A DNA stretch of 64,000 nt. Origin: Mycobacterium simulans (GTDB taxonomy: Bacteria; Actinomycetota; Actinomycetes; Mycobacteriales; Mycobacteriaceae). Shown piece after piece: positions 37,400 through 44,957 of this stretch. A program made the translations under genes and the position numbers. The notes under the pieces are model-generated. The model ran no database searches and was not told the origin of the DNA. It was given only the letters and a program-made list of their open reading frames with translations. The stretch spans positions 1,756,321 through 1,820,320 of the forward strand of contig NZ_OCVX01000003.1 in NCBI RefSeq assembly GCF_900232995.1. The letters are read 5' to 3'. Position 1 is the first letter of the stretch. Each line of letters opens with the position of its first letter.

Positions 37400-37786
37400 T
37401 CAATTGGTTCGGCGGACGCGGTGGGCCCAGCGCTGATGCCCGTCGAGTTGCCTTGGTAGCGGCGTACTTTCCCATTGGCCGAGTTCGAGCCAATCCCGCA
37501 GGGCAGCCGTGTCACCATCGCCGATGATGGGGCCGATCCACCGGGGCGGTCCGCACGCCAGCCGGTCCCGGGTGCACGGCTGCAGCACAGCCATGACGCC
37601 ACAGCCCGACGGCCGGGATGCGCAGGTAAGTGGTCCGAGCATGCATGCAGCCGACACGAGCATGGCGTGTGGGCATCGTCGGATGGTCGGAAGTAATTCG
37701 TCGATCACCGACAACGCACTCGCAGTCGCACAGGCATTGCAGACGATGACGGTGAATGGACGGTCAGTGCAGCGCGGGGCAGTCAA
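37400..37786 (-). CDS. Small Cys-rich protein, candidate Mrf-like hibernation factor
   Basis: A 128-residue protein translated from TTG 37786, which overlaps the S18 stop (TTGA). It has a CxxC pair in [13 protein letters not shown] and further cysteines ([28 protein letters not shown]), resembling a thioredoxin-fold 2Fe-2S ferredoxin-like protein. It is the last gene of the zinc-independent ribosomal protein operon. From memory, the mycobacterial Mrf protein, which recruits the hibernation factor MPY to alternative ribosomes under zinc depletion, is encoded in such an operon and depends on a CxxC motif. The identification rests on position and that motif and is tentative. Confidence 0.55.
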   Translation of the reverse strand: MTAPRCTDRPFTVIVCNACATASALSVIDELLPTIRRCPHAMLVSAACMLGPLTCASRPSGCGVMAVLQPCTRDRLACGPPRWIGPIIGDGDTAALRDWLELGQWESTPLPRQLDGHQRWAHRVRRTN

Positions 37787-38082
37787 CGCGCAGGGCCTTG
37801 GTGGGTCTTGCCTCGGCCTCCGATGTCCTGTCCGGGGTAGGGCAGCAAAGCCATTTCGCGGGCGTTCTTGATCGCCGTCGAAACCCGCCGCTGTTGTTGG
37901 ACAGTGAGGCCGGTTACGTGGCGGGAGCGGATCTTGCCGCGCTCGGAGATGAACACGCGCAGGGCGGCGGTGTCCTTGTAGTCGACCGCGGTGACCCCGA
38001 GGCTATCGAACAGGTTTTTCTTCGCCGGTCTGGCGCCGAGTTGGGCGCCGCGAGCGGGACGCCGCGATTTCCTGGGCTTCAC
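37783..38082 (-). CDS. rpsR2: 30S ribosomal protein S18, zinc-independent paralogue
   Basis: A 99-residue S18 with the family block [24 protein letters not shown] and [19 protein letters not shown]. No cysteine is present, so the CxxC zinc ribbon of the housekeeping form is absent. Such C-minus paralogues replace the zinc-containing protein under zinc limitation. GTG 38082 overlaps the S14 stop. Part of a tightly packed operon behind a Zur box. Confidence 0.95.
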   Translation of the reverse strand: MKPRKSRRPARGAQLGARPAKKNLFDSLGVTAVDYKDTAALRVFISERGKIRSRHVTGLTVQQQRRVSTAIKNAREMALLPYPGQDIGGRGKTHQGPAR

Positions 38083-38384
38083 CAGCTGGCCTTACGTAGG
38101 CCGGGCAGTTGCCCCGCGTGCGCCAGTTCGCGCACCCGCACCCTGGACAGTCCGAACTTGCGCAAATGCCCCCGCGGGCGCCCGTCGACCGCGTCGCGGT
38201 TGCGCACGCGCACCGCGCTGGCATCCCTGGGCTGGCGCATCAGCTCGCGCTGGGCGGCAATCCGCTGTGCGCTAGTGCTCGACTGCGAGCGAATGATCTG
38301 CTTGAGTTCGGCGCGGCGTTCAGCGTAACGAGCCACCACCGCGCGGCGACGCTCGTTCTTGACGACCTTGGATTTCTTGGCCAC
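38079..38384 (-). CDS. rpsN2: 30S ribosomal protein S14, zinc-independent paralogue
   Basis: A 101-residue S14 of the long, C-minus type ([20 protein letters not shown] at the start, [20 protein letters not shown] near the end). The two CxxC pairs of zinc-binding S14 are missing, and the length fits the type that needs no zinc. GTG 38384 lies 3 bases after the L33 stop; its own stop overlaps the S18 start. Confidence 0.96.
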   Translation of the reverse strand: MAKKSKVVKNERRRAVVARYAERRAELKQIIRSQSSTSAQRIAAQRELMRQPRDASAVRVRNRDAVDGRPRGHLRKFGLSRVRVRELAHAGQLPGLRKASW

Positions 38385-38387
38385 GCT

Positions 38388-38552
38388 TCAACGCTCCTCT
38401 CGAAAATCAACGTGGCGGCGGATCACCGGGTCGTACTTGCGCAGCACCAGCCGGTCAGGGTCGTTGCGACGGTTCTTGCGGGTGATGTACGTGTAACCGG
38501 TGCCGGCGGTGGAGCGCAGTTTGACGATGGGGCGAATCTCGTTGCGCGCCAT
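38388..38552 (-). CDS. rpmG: 50S ribosomal protein L33, zinc-independent paralogue
   Basis: A 54-residue L33 ([20 protein letters not shown], then [20 protein letters not shown]). It has no cysteines, unlike zinc-ribbon L33. Its ATG overlaps the L28 stop by one base (TGATG). Confidence 0.95.
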   Translation of the reverse strand: MARNEIRPIVKLRSTAGTGYTYITRKNRRNDPDRLVLRKYDPVIRRHVDFREER

Positions 38553-38788
38553 CAGATGCGCTGCCCGTCGCGCCGCAATCGAGCAACGACTGCCTCGATA
38601 CCATCACGGTCGATGACCTTGATGCCCTTGGCGCTGACCCGCAGCCGGATCCTGCGGCTTTCCGAAGGCAGGTAATACGTCTTGAGCTGGATATTGGGTG
38701 ACCAACGCCGACGAGTCCTGCGGTACGAGTGCGACACCGCATTGCCAAACCCAGGTTCCCGACCGGTGACCTGACAACGAGCAGACAC
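38552..38788 (-). CDS. rpmB: 50S ribosomal protein L28, zinc-independent paralogue
   Basis: A 78-residue L28, the normal length, starting at GTG 38788 behind AGGAGG. It begins [20 protein letters not shown] after the initiator and contains [16 protein letters not shown]. Only one Cys is present, so it lacks the paired cysteines of zinc-binding L28. It is the first gene of the alternative ribosomal operon, 38 bases downstream of a Zur box. Confidence 0.95.
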   Translation of the reverse strand: MSARCQVTGREPGFGNAVSHSYRRTRRRWSPNIQLKTYYLPSESRRIRLRVSAKGIKVIDRDGIEAVVARLRRDGQRI

Positions 38789-38826
38789 TGAGCAACCTCC
38801 TGGCGCAGGTAGTCCTTGATGCTTAT

Positions 38827-38897
38827 TGAAAACCGTTTTCGACAAGTTCCTGTGCGAGACGGTACCGTAAGGACGCATTAAATGAAAATGATTGTCG
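38827..38897. promoter_or_regulatory. Two Zur boxes between rpmB and the broken CobW-like gene
   Basis: TGAAAACCGTTTTCG at 38827-38841 (6 of 7 pairs) faces the ribosomal operon. TGAAAATGATTGTCG at 38883-38897 (5 of 7) faces the divergent CobW-like reading frame. Both halves start with the TGAAAA core found at the other sites. Confidence 0.78.
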
Positions 38898-38909
38898 ATA
38901 AGGGGCGTG

Positions 38910-39847
38910 ATGCGGACACCTGTGATCCTGGTTGCCGGTCAGAGGGACACCGATCCGGTCGTGGGAGCGTTGTTACGCACCCCGGGAACGCTGGTCGTCG
39001 AGCATCGTTTCGACGGTCACGTGGTACGCCGGACGACGGTGACTCTCCAGCACGGGGTGTTGACGACGGCGGAGACCGGCATCGAACTCGCACACGGATG
39101 CGTGTCCTGCACCATCCGCAACGACCTGCTCCTGCTGTTGCGTCAACTGAGCCGCCGCGATGACGTCGACCGCATCGTGGTGCACCTGGCGCCGTGGCTG
39201 GAACCCGAACCCATCTGCTTGCCCATCGATCAGGTCCGGCTACGCGTGGCGCCAGGTTACGTCGATGGACCTGCCGCCCTTGATGTTTCGATCGCCGCGG
39301 TGGTGACATGTGTCGATCCATCGCATTGGCTGCGCCAAGCGCTCGGTGATGCCCAGCTCGACGACGGACGCACCGAGGCGCAGGTAGTGGTCGGACAGGC
39401 AGAATTCGCCGACGTCGCCGCTCTCGCCGAAGCGGAGCCCGTCGTGGCCGCCGTGCTGCGGCGGTTGGCACCGCGGGCACGCATATGCGTGGGCGCCGAC
39501 CGCATCGAGGTTGGCGGGCCAGTTCCGCGGGCAAATGGCTGGCCAGCATGACCGCCGCCGAGTTGGCCGGTGTCGACGACGAACGGCGCGCCCTGGCGCA
39601 GCTGAGGTGGGACCCGTTGCATGGCGATCGGCACACGGCGATGACCGTCCTGGTCTATAGCGCGCACGCCGACGAAATATTGGATGCGCTGGACGGCGCG
39701 CTGCTCACCGACGACGAGCTTGGCTGCCCCGAAGAATGGAGCCGGTATGCCAATCCGTTCGGCGACTGGCGCGACGATTTCGGCGAAGCCGGTGCCGATA
39801 CCCGTGAGGACATACCTGCCCAGCACGCCCAAAACGGTGAGCGCTAG
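38910..39847 (+). pseudogene. Rv0106-like CobW protein, internal deletion and frameshift
   Basis: The first part (ATG 38910 to about 39520) reads [40 protein letters not shown] and RRLAPRARICVGADRIEVGG, matching what I recall of M. tuberculosis Rv0106, a Zur-controlled protein divergent from rpmB. The frame then stops at 39551. A different frame, from about 39520 to 39847, continues with SSAGKWLASMTAAELAGVDD and RHTAMTVLVYSAHADEILDA, the Rv0106 C-terminus. About 100 codons of the middle appear deleted with a frame change. The N-terminal region also lacks a canonical P-loop, as in Rv0106. The intact G3E GTPase nearby may have made it dispensable. Confidence 0.8.
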
Positions 39848-39888
39848 CAGTCGGCGCGATGTCGATGATCCGCGCCTGCCGTGCGCTG

Positions 39889-41028
39889 TCAGTGGCTGTG
39901 GGCAGTCTGCCACGCCGGTAACGGGTCTGGGTATCTCAGCCAATCACGTTGCCCTGACGAGAATTCGGCGTCGGTCAATAAGGCCGACGCGAGCAGCCGC
40001 TGCACCCGGGCGCGGTCGAGCCGAATGCCGATGAACACGATCTCCTGCCCGGGCGGCATATCCGTCGTCGACCAGTACTGGGCGGGCTCGATCACCAGGT
40101 TCGGCCCGGCTTGTGACCAGATCGCCACGATCCCAGGGCGGCTCGCGATCCAGCAGAAACCCTTGCTGCGCAGCAGTCCTCGCATCTGCTCGAGGACCGA
40201 GCCCAATCGTTGCGGATGAAACGGGCGATCGGCGCGAAAGGTGAAGCTGCTGATGCCGTACTCCTCGGTCTCCGGAGTGTGGCCCTCGGCGATCTCCTCG
40301 TCCCAGCCCGGGACCTGTTCTGCTGCCAATGGGTCGAATAGACCGGTATCGAGGACTTCGCTGAGATCGACCTTGCCATCGACGGTGCGCAAGAGCCTCG
40401 CCGTCGGGTTGAGCTTGCGAAGCATCGCCTCAGTGGTGTTCGCAGCGGTGTCACTGACCAGGTCAGTCTTATTGAGCAGCAAGACATCCGCGAATTCCAC
40501 CTGGTCGACGAGCAAGTCGGCGATGCTGCGAGCGTCGCCCTCGGCGGCCGCCAATCGGCGGTCTGCCAGCGCGTCGCCCCGGACGAGTTCGGGCAGGAAC
40601 GTCGAGGCGTCCACGACGGTAACCATGGTGTCCAGCGCGGCGACCTCGCCCAGGCTGGAACCGTCCTCGAATTCCCAGGAGAACGTCGCGGCAACCGGCA
40701 TCGGCTCGGAGATCCCCGTCGATTCGATGACCAAGTTGTCGAATCGATTCCGGCTGGCCAGCCGTCCCACCGTCTCGAGGAGGTCCTGACGCAACGTGCA
40801 ACAAATACAGCCGTTGGTTAGCTCGACGAGTGTCTCAGTGGTCCGATCGAGATGGCCCTGGCCGGCGATCAGAGCCGCATCGATGTTGACCTCGCTCATG
40901 TCGTTGACTATCACCGCCACGCGGCGTCCGTCCCGATTGGCCAGCATGTGATTGAGCAATGTTGTCTTGCCGGCGCCAAGGAAGCCGGATAGCACGGTGA
41001 CGGGTAGTCGCGCGGGGACGGACGCCAC
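39889..41028 (-). CDS. G3E family GTPase (COG0523, YciC/ZagA-like)
   Basis: A 379-residue zinc-type metallochaperone GTPase. The P-loop is [15 protein letters not shown] (about residues 13-27), the metal site [14 protein letters not shown] near 73, then [13 protein letters not shown] and LLNKTDLV. The CobW C-terminal domain is complete (RPFHPQRL, and [10 protein letters not shown] near 290). GTG 41028 is 3 bases after the L31 stop, and both share the Zur box at 41333. Zur-controlled COG0523 proteins supply zinc to essential enzymes when zinc is scarce. This one is more canonical than the copy at 10029. Confidence 0.94.
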   Translation of the reverse strand: MASVPARLPVTVLSGFLGAGKTTLLNHMLANRDGRRVAVIVNDMSEVNIDAALIAGQGHLDRTTETLVELTNGCICCTLRQDLLETVGRLASRNRFDNLVIESTGISEPMPVAATFSWEFEDGSSLGEVAALDTMVTVVDASTFLPELVRGDALADRRLAAAEGDARSIADLLVDQVEFADVLLLNKTDLVSDTAANTTEAMLRKLNPTARLLRTVDGKVDLSEVLDTGLFDPLAAEQVPGWDEEIAEGHTPETEEYGISSFTFRADRPFHPQRLGSVLEQMRGLLRSKGFCWIASRPGIVAIWSQAGPNLVIEPAQYWSTTDMPPGQEIVFIGIRLDRARVQRLLASALLTDAEFSSGQRDWLRYPDPLPAWQTAHSH

Positions 41029-41031
41029 CGG

Positions 41032-41286
41032 TCATCGACCTCCGTAGCGACGGCGGAACTTTTCCACCTGTCCAGCCGAGTCGACCAGGCGACGGGTACC
41101 AGTCCAGAACGGATGCGAGTCCGCAGTTACTTCCACCACGATCAGGGGGTATGTTTCCGTGCCCGTGGGCGTTTCCCACTCGATGGTGCGCGAACTGGTA
41201 AGTGTCGAACGCGTCAGGAACGCCTTTCCGGTGGTGGCGTCCTGGAACACCACGGGATGGTAGTCGGGGTGGATGCCCGGTTTCAT
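41032..41286 (-). CDS. rpmE2: 50S ribosomal protein L31 type B, zinc-independent
   Basis: An 84-residue L31 ([20 protein letters not shown] at the start, SHPFWTG and KFRRRYGG towards the end). There are no cysteines, the hallmark of the type B form that replaces zinc-binding L31. ATG 41286 is preceded by GGAGGAGAACAA. First gene of a Zur-box operon with the G3E GTPase. Confidence 0.96.
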   Translation of the reverse strand: MKPGIHPDYHPVVFQDATTGKAFLTRSTLTSSRTIEWETPTGTETYPLIVVEVTADSHPFWTGTRRLVDSAGQVEKFRRRYGGR

Positions 41287-41332
41287 CGTTGTTCTCCTCC
41301 GTACGTCACATGGAACTAGGGCGTGCTGTTAT

Positions 41333-41398
41333 TGAAAATCATTTTCATTAATGATGAAACCATACCTCGGGATGCGCTCTTTTTGAAAATGATTGTCG
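41333..41398. promoter_or_regulatory. Two Zur boxes between rpmE2 and YibE/F
   Basis: TGAAAATCATTTTCA at 41333-41347 is a perfect 7-1-7 palindrome, the best site in the window, 46 bases upstream of rpmE2. TGAAAATGATTGTCG at 41384-41398 (5 of 7 pairs) sits directly before the YibE/F reading frame and is identical to the box at 38883. Confidence 0.85.
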
Positions 41399-41399
41399 T

Positions 41400-42665
41400 T
41401 TGGCGCGCGGCGGCCTCTACCGTGATGCGGTGACCCACTCTCATTCCCACAGCCTGTCGTCAGAACGGTCATGGCTCGCGCCGCTACCCGCCAAGATCGT
41501 CGTCGGGCTGCTGGCCGTGATCGGTGGGACCGTGATAGCCGGTGCGGCATGGCTGTGGCCCAGTCGGCAGCACGTCGAAATCCCCATGCCGTTTCAGAAC
41601 GCGTCCGGTGGCGCGGTGACGACCGAGGGTGGGCACGTGCTATCCAGCGCCTTGGACGACTGCGGCAGTCCGTCGGCCGGCCAGGTGCTGACCACCGCGC
41701 CGATGCCCGCAACCCCAGGCGCTGGGCGCTGCGTATTGGCGCTCGTTGCAATCGATTCCGGGCCGAACGCCGACGCCAACACCTTGCTGGAGTTCACCCC
41801 TGGCCCTGGTCAGCCGGAACTTGCGGCGGGTGATCGCATCCGTGTCGTCCGCCAGGTCGACGCACAAGGCACGACCACCTACGCGTTTTACGACTTCGAG
41901 CGTCGCTGGCCGCTCGTGGGACTCGCGTTGGCGTTCGCGGTGGTGATCGTTGGGGTGGCACGCTGGCGCGGGCTGCTGGCTCTGGTCGGACTTCTGGTTG
42001 CCTTCGGCGTGTTGGTGGGTTTTCTGCAGCCCGCGCTTCGGGACGGGGCACCGGCCATCCCGGCGGCGCTGGTGGCCTCGGCGACTATCCTGTTCGCGGT
42101 GATCTACCTCGCGCACGGGGTGAGCCTGCGGACGAGTGCGGCCCTGCTGGGCACCCTGTCGTCGTTGCTGCTGGCCGCGGGATTATCTTGGGCGGCAATC
42201 GATCTGGTGCATCTCACCGGATTGTCGGATGAACAAGGCTCGGCGGTCTCGGCGTATTTGGGCAACGTTTCGATCAGCGGCTTGCTGCTCGCCGGCTTCA
42301 TCATCGGGTCGCTGGGCGTGCTCAACGACGTCACCGTGACACAGGCGTCCACGGTGTTCGAGCTCGCGCACCTGGGCGCCAACGCATCCCGGCGCGCGAT
42401 TTTCCTGGGCGCCATTCGCGTCGGACGTGATCACATCGCCAGCACCGTGTACACGCTGGTGCTTGCCTATGCCGGCAGTTCGCTGCCGCTGCTGTTGCTT
42501 TTCAGCGTCGCCAATCGATCGCTGGGCGACGTGCTGATCAGTGAGAGCGTGGCAATCGAGATCGCGCGGTCAGCGGTTGGAGGCATCGCGCTGGCACTGT
42601 CGGTGCCGCTGACGACGGCCATCGCGGCGCTGCTGGTCAAATCCGCCGGGTCGTCTACGGACTGA
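41400..42665 (+). CDS. YibE/F-like polytopic membrane protein with His-rich N-terminus
   Basis: A protein of about 410-421 residues. The N-terminus contains THSHSHS, a likely metal-binding stretch, followed by one transmembrane helix (near 35-55), a soluble domain with two Cys, and about seven helices. The block GVLNDVTVTQASTVFELAHL near residue 310 is the signature of the YibE/F family. Two starts are plausible: TTG 41400 immediately after a Zur box, or GTG 41430, which would begin at the His-rich stretch and looks better. The family's function is not established; Zur control and histidines suggest zinc or cobalt transport. Confidence 0.88.
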   Translation: MARGGLYRDAVTHSHSHSLSSERSWLAPLPAKIVVGLLAVIGGTVIAGAAWLWPSRQHVEIPMPFQNASGGAVTTEGGHVLSSALDDCGSPSAGQVLTTAPMPATPGAGRCVLALVAIDSGPNADANTLLEFTPGPGQPELAAGDRIRVVRQVDAQGTTTYAFYDFERRWPLVGLALAFAVVIVGVARWRGLLALVGLLVAFGVLVGFLQPALRDGAPAIPAALVASATILFAVIYLAHGVSLRTSAALLGTLSSLLLAAGLSWAAIDLVHLTGLSDEQGSAVSAYLGNVSISGLLLAGFIIGSLGVLNDVTVTQASTVFELAHLGANASRRAIFLGAIRVGRDHIASTVYTLVLAYAGSSLPLLLLFSVANRSLGDVLISESVAIEIARSAVGGIALALSVPLTTAIAALLVKSAGSSTD

Positions 42666-42674
42666 TCTGTTACC

Positions 42675-42860
42675 CCGGGCGCAAGCGTATGCAACAATCT
42701 CGTCCGTACGGCGATGATGTTGCAGGAAGCCGGTGCGAATCCGGCGCGGTCCCGCCACTGTCATCGGGGAGCGACCCTCACAAGCCACGGCCATTGGCTG
42801 GAAGGCGAGGCGAGCAGCGATCCGAGAGCCAGGAGACTCACGTCATCGTGTCCTGCTAGC
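42675..42860 (+). ncRNA. Cobalamin riboswitch
   Basis: The conserved core GCCGGTGCGAATCCGGCGCG at 42728-42747 is followed by GTCCCGCCACTGT, the hallmark B12-box of the AdoCbl riboswitch. The second conserved element GAGCCAGGAGAC lies at about 42825-42836. The element is on the plus strand, between the YibE/F gene and the PE gene at 43022, so it should shut down the PE gene when cobalamin is plentiful. GC-rich hairpins at 42857-42890 could form the expression platform. Confidence 0.9.
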
Positions 42861-43021
42861 CCGGGGCGGAGCACTCCGGAGAGAGCTGATCCGTTATGAC
42901 GCTGCCCTTTTCGTCCAGCGGTCGAGGCACGCCAGCCGTTGAAACGCGATCGGAAAACTCGCTTGCTCGATGCAAGGGAGTGTCTTGGCCAGTCGCCATC
43001 ATCTGAGGTAATCGAGGAGAG

Positions 43022-44248
43022 TTGGATACGTCGTTTGTGATCACCCCGGAACCGGTGCACGGTGCGGCCCAGGGTTTGGCGGGTATTGGTTCGTCGTTGG
43101 CTGAGGCCACCGCGACCGTTTCGGGCCCCACGACGGGGATTGCGGCTGCGGCCGCCGACGAGGTATCGATCGCGATCGCGTCGATGTTCGGTGAGTTCGG
43201 CGAGGAATTTCAGGCGCTGAGCTCTCATGCGCAGGCGTTTCATTCCCAGTTCGTCAATGCGATGAACGCCGGCGTAGGGGCCTACACGAGTGCCGAGGTC
43301 GCCAACGCTCAGCAGACGCTGCTTGGCGGATGGGGTACGTCCGGTGCACCCGCTGCCGCCAGCGTCGACCCGATCACCCGGTGGCAGCAGGTCCTTACGA
43401 CGACAACCCAGAATGCCCAGACGGTGTTCGGCGCCTGGGACGCCGGCTTGAGCGCGCTGGCCGGCGGCGTCTGCACTGGGTTCAGCCATCTTGCTACCAA
43501 CCCCGCCGGGTTCTTCGCCAACCTGCAGACCGCAGCGCGGTCGGTGCCACTGATCGACGCGCCCAACGATGTCGCGTTGGCGGTAGCGCAACACACCCTG
43601 GGCGATATCACGTCCACGATCGGCCCCCCTCCCGGAAATCCCGTTCTGGTCAATGACTCTCACGGCGAGCTGTACACGGGGCTCATTGCCGACTTCTTCC
43701 CCACCGGTCCGGAGGGGGTATTGCTCACCGGTGCCCTCGATTTCGCGGCCTCACCGTTGAGTGGTGTGCTCATGGGCGCGGTGGGTCCGTTCGTCAGCCC
43801 CGGGGTGGCGCTGTTCAATAGCGTGGGAAACATCGTTGCCGACATCACCGGTGGCAATCCGACAGGTGCGCTCTATGGGCTGATGAATACCCCGGCCAAC
43901 GTTGTCGACGGGTTCTTCAACGGCGCCACCTTGAACCTGGACCCGTTGGCACCAGTGGTCAACCAATTCGTTGCTGGCCCCACCGGGGGCACCGAACAAG
44001 TCACCGGCTTGAGCCTTGGCTTCGGCGGGCTGTTCAGCACGGGCCAGGTGGTTGCCGGTGCCAGCGGGCCGATGTACGCCGGCGTCGGCGGCTCGCTGTT
44101 GAACTCGGTGGGTGTGGAACTCACCTTCGTGGAGCAGGATTTTCAAGGCGTATTGCCGATCCACGCCCTAGGGGTGGGTCCGATTGCTGCCACGGCGAAC
44201 CTGTTCAGCATCGTCGGGCAGGCGTTGGGCGCAACCCTGCTCGGGTAG
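43022..44248 (+). CDS. PE family protein with long C-terminal domain (PE-b), riboswitch-controlled
   Basis: A 408-residue PE protein closely similar to the PE at 31283 over its whole length, including ATVSGPTTGIAAAAADEVSI and GVLMGAVGPFVSPGVALF. In the paralogue the start is ATG; here that codon is ACG, and TTG 43022 behind GAGGAGAG is the likely start. A GTG eight codons later would cut into the PE domain. The leader carries a cobalamin riboswitch, so expression should rise at low B12. In M. tuberculosis PPE2 lies downstream of a B12 riboswitch, which suggests a shared role of PE/PPE proteins in cobalt or corrinoid handling. Confidence 0.88.
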   Translation: MDTSFVITPEPVHGAAQGLAGIGSSLAEATATVSGPTTGIAAAAADEVSIAIASMFGEFGEEFQALSSHAQAFHSQFVNAMNAGVGAYTSAEVANAQQTLLGGWGTSGAPAAASVDPITRWQQVLTTTTQNAQTVFGAWDAGLSALAGGVCTGFSHLATNPAGFFANLQTAARSVPLIDAPNDVALAVAQHTLGDITSTIGPPPGNPVLVNDSHGELYTGLIADFFPTGPEGVLLTGALDFAASPLSGVLMGAVGPFVSPGVALFNSVGNIVADITGGNPTGALYGLMNTPANVVDGFFNGATLNLDPLAPVVNQFVAGPTGGTEQVTGLSLGFGGLFSTGQVVAGASGPMYAGVGGSLLNSVGVELTFVEQDFQGVLPIHALGVGPIAATANLFSIVGQALGATLLG

Positions 44249-44445
44249 CTGCTGGCTGGAGTACGTTAAGGCGCTTCCATGCGGCACGTCGTTGTCCAGG
44301 CTCACCGCAAGTACCTTGTTAGCAACCAAATTGCTTAGGCGGCAATGCTTGTCGTCACGCCGCCCTTGTGTCGCACGCCCCTGACTATCACGTCAACGGC
44401 AACCTCAGCTGGCTGAGGTCGCCGTTGACGGTCGGGACGTCGCAA

Positions 44446-44565
44446 TCAGTCGTTACAGGTGCAATTCGGGTGGCCGCAGTTACAGCCGCGGGCTTGAGTG
44501 CAACCAGAGTCGCCGCAACCGCAGCCGGTGGACTTGCATTGGCAGGTTTCAGTTTGTGTTCCCAT
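44446..44565 (-). CDS. Metallothionein-like 39-residue Cys-rich protein
   Basis: A 39-residue frame from ATG 44565 with nine cysteines (positions 8, 10, 15, 17, 22, 28, 30, 35, 37), mostly as CxC pairs: TCQCKSTGCGCGDSGC, then GCNCGHPNCTCND. One His is present. This density and CxC spacing is the hallmark of metallothioneins, which bind Cu(I), Zn or Cd in thiolate clusters. It is shorter and different in sequence from M. tuberculosis MymT. It lies 78 bases downstream of a CsoR/RicR-type repressor on the same strand, with a CsoR-like palindrome in front; RicR controls mymT in M. tuberculosis, so copper induction is the best guess. Confidence 0.85.
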   Translation of the reverse strand: MGTQTETCQCKSTGCGCGDSGCTQARGCNCGHPNCTCND

Positions 44566-44575
44566 GTCCCACACA

Positions 44576-44592
44576 ATACCCCGGTACGGTAT
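44576..44592. promoter_or_regulatory. CsoR/RicR-type operator before the metallothionein gene
   Basis: ATACCCCGGTACGGTAT is an inverted repeat ATACC-N7-GGTAT located 11-27 bases upstream of the metallothionein ATG. CsoR-family repressors bind TACC...GGTA palindromes of this kind. Confidence 0.6.
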
Positions 44593-44643
44593 CTAGATCA
44601 AGCGACACTCATCCGCGAACGGTAATTTAGCTCCGCTTCGCGA

Positions 44644-44934
44644 TCACGACCGCACAAGGCGTGCGATAGCCGCCGACGCTTCGGCAAGCTTGGCCTCGAC
44701 ATCGTTGCCGTCCAACGCAATTGCACTGTTCACGCAGTGATCCATATGCTCGTCGAGCAGGTTCAGCGCCACCGAGCGCAGCGCGCTACTAGCGGCGCTG
44801 ATCTGCGTGAGGATGTCAATGCAGTACTTGTCCTCTTCGATCATCTTCGCGATCCCGCGAACCTGACCCTCTATGCGCCGTAGCCGCCCGGCATAGCGGT
44901 CCTTGTGTCGCGCGTACCCGTGCTCGGCTTCCAT
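44644..44934 (-). CDS. CsoR/RicR family copper-sensing repressor
   Basis: A 96-residue all-helical DUF156 (CsoR) protein. RLRRIEGQVRGIAKMIEEDK is the conserved DNA-binding helix. The Cu(I) triad is visible as Cys in DKYCIDIL (about 38) and His and Cys in DEHMDHCVN (about 63 and 67), the C-H-C set of copper sensors, not the H-C-H-H set of Ni/Co sensors. ATG 44934 lies 23 bases after the ABC transporter gene on the same strand and 78 bases before the metallothionein. Probably autoregulated and controlling the metallothionein. Confidence 0.92.
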   Translation of the reverse strand: MEAEHGYARHKDRYAGRLRRIEGQVRGIAKMIEEDKYCIDILTQISAASSALRSVALNLLDEHMDHCVNSAIALDGNDVEAKLAEASAAIARLVRS

Positions 44935-44957
44935 GCGGCCCTCCTCTCAGCACGTTG

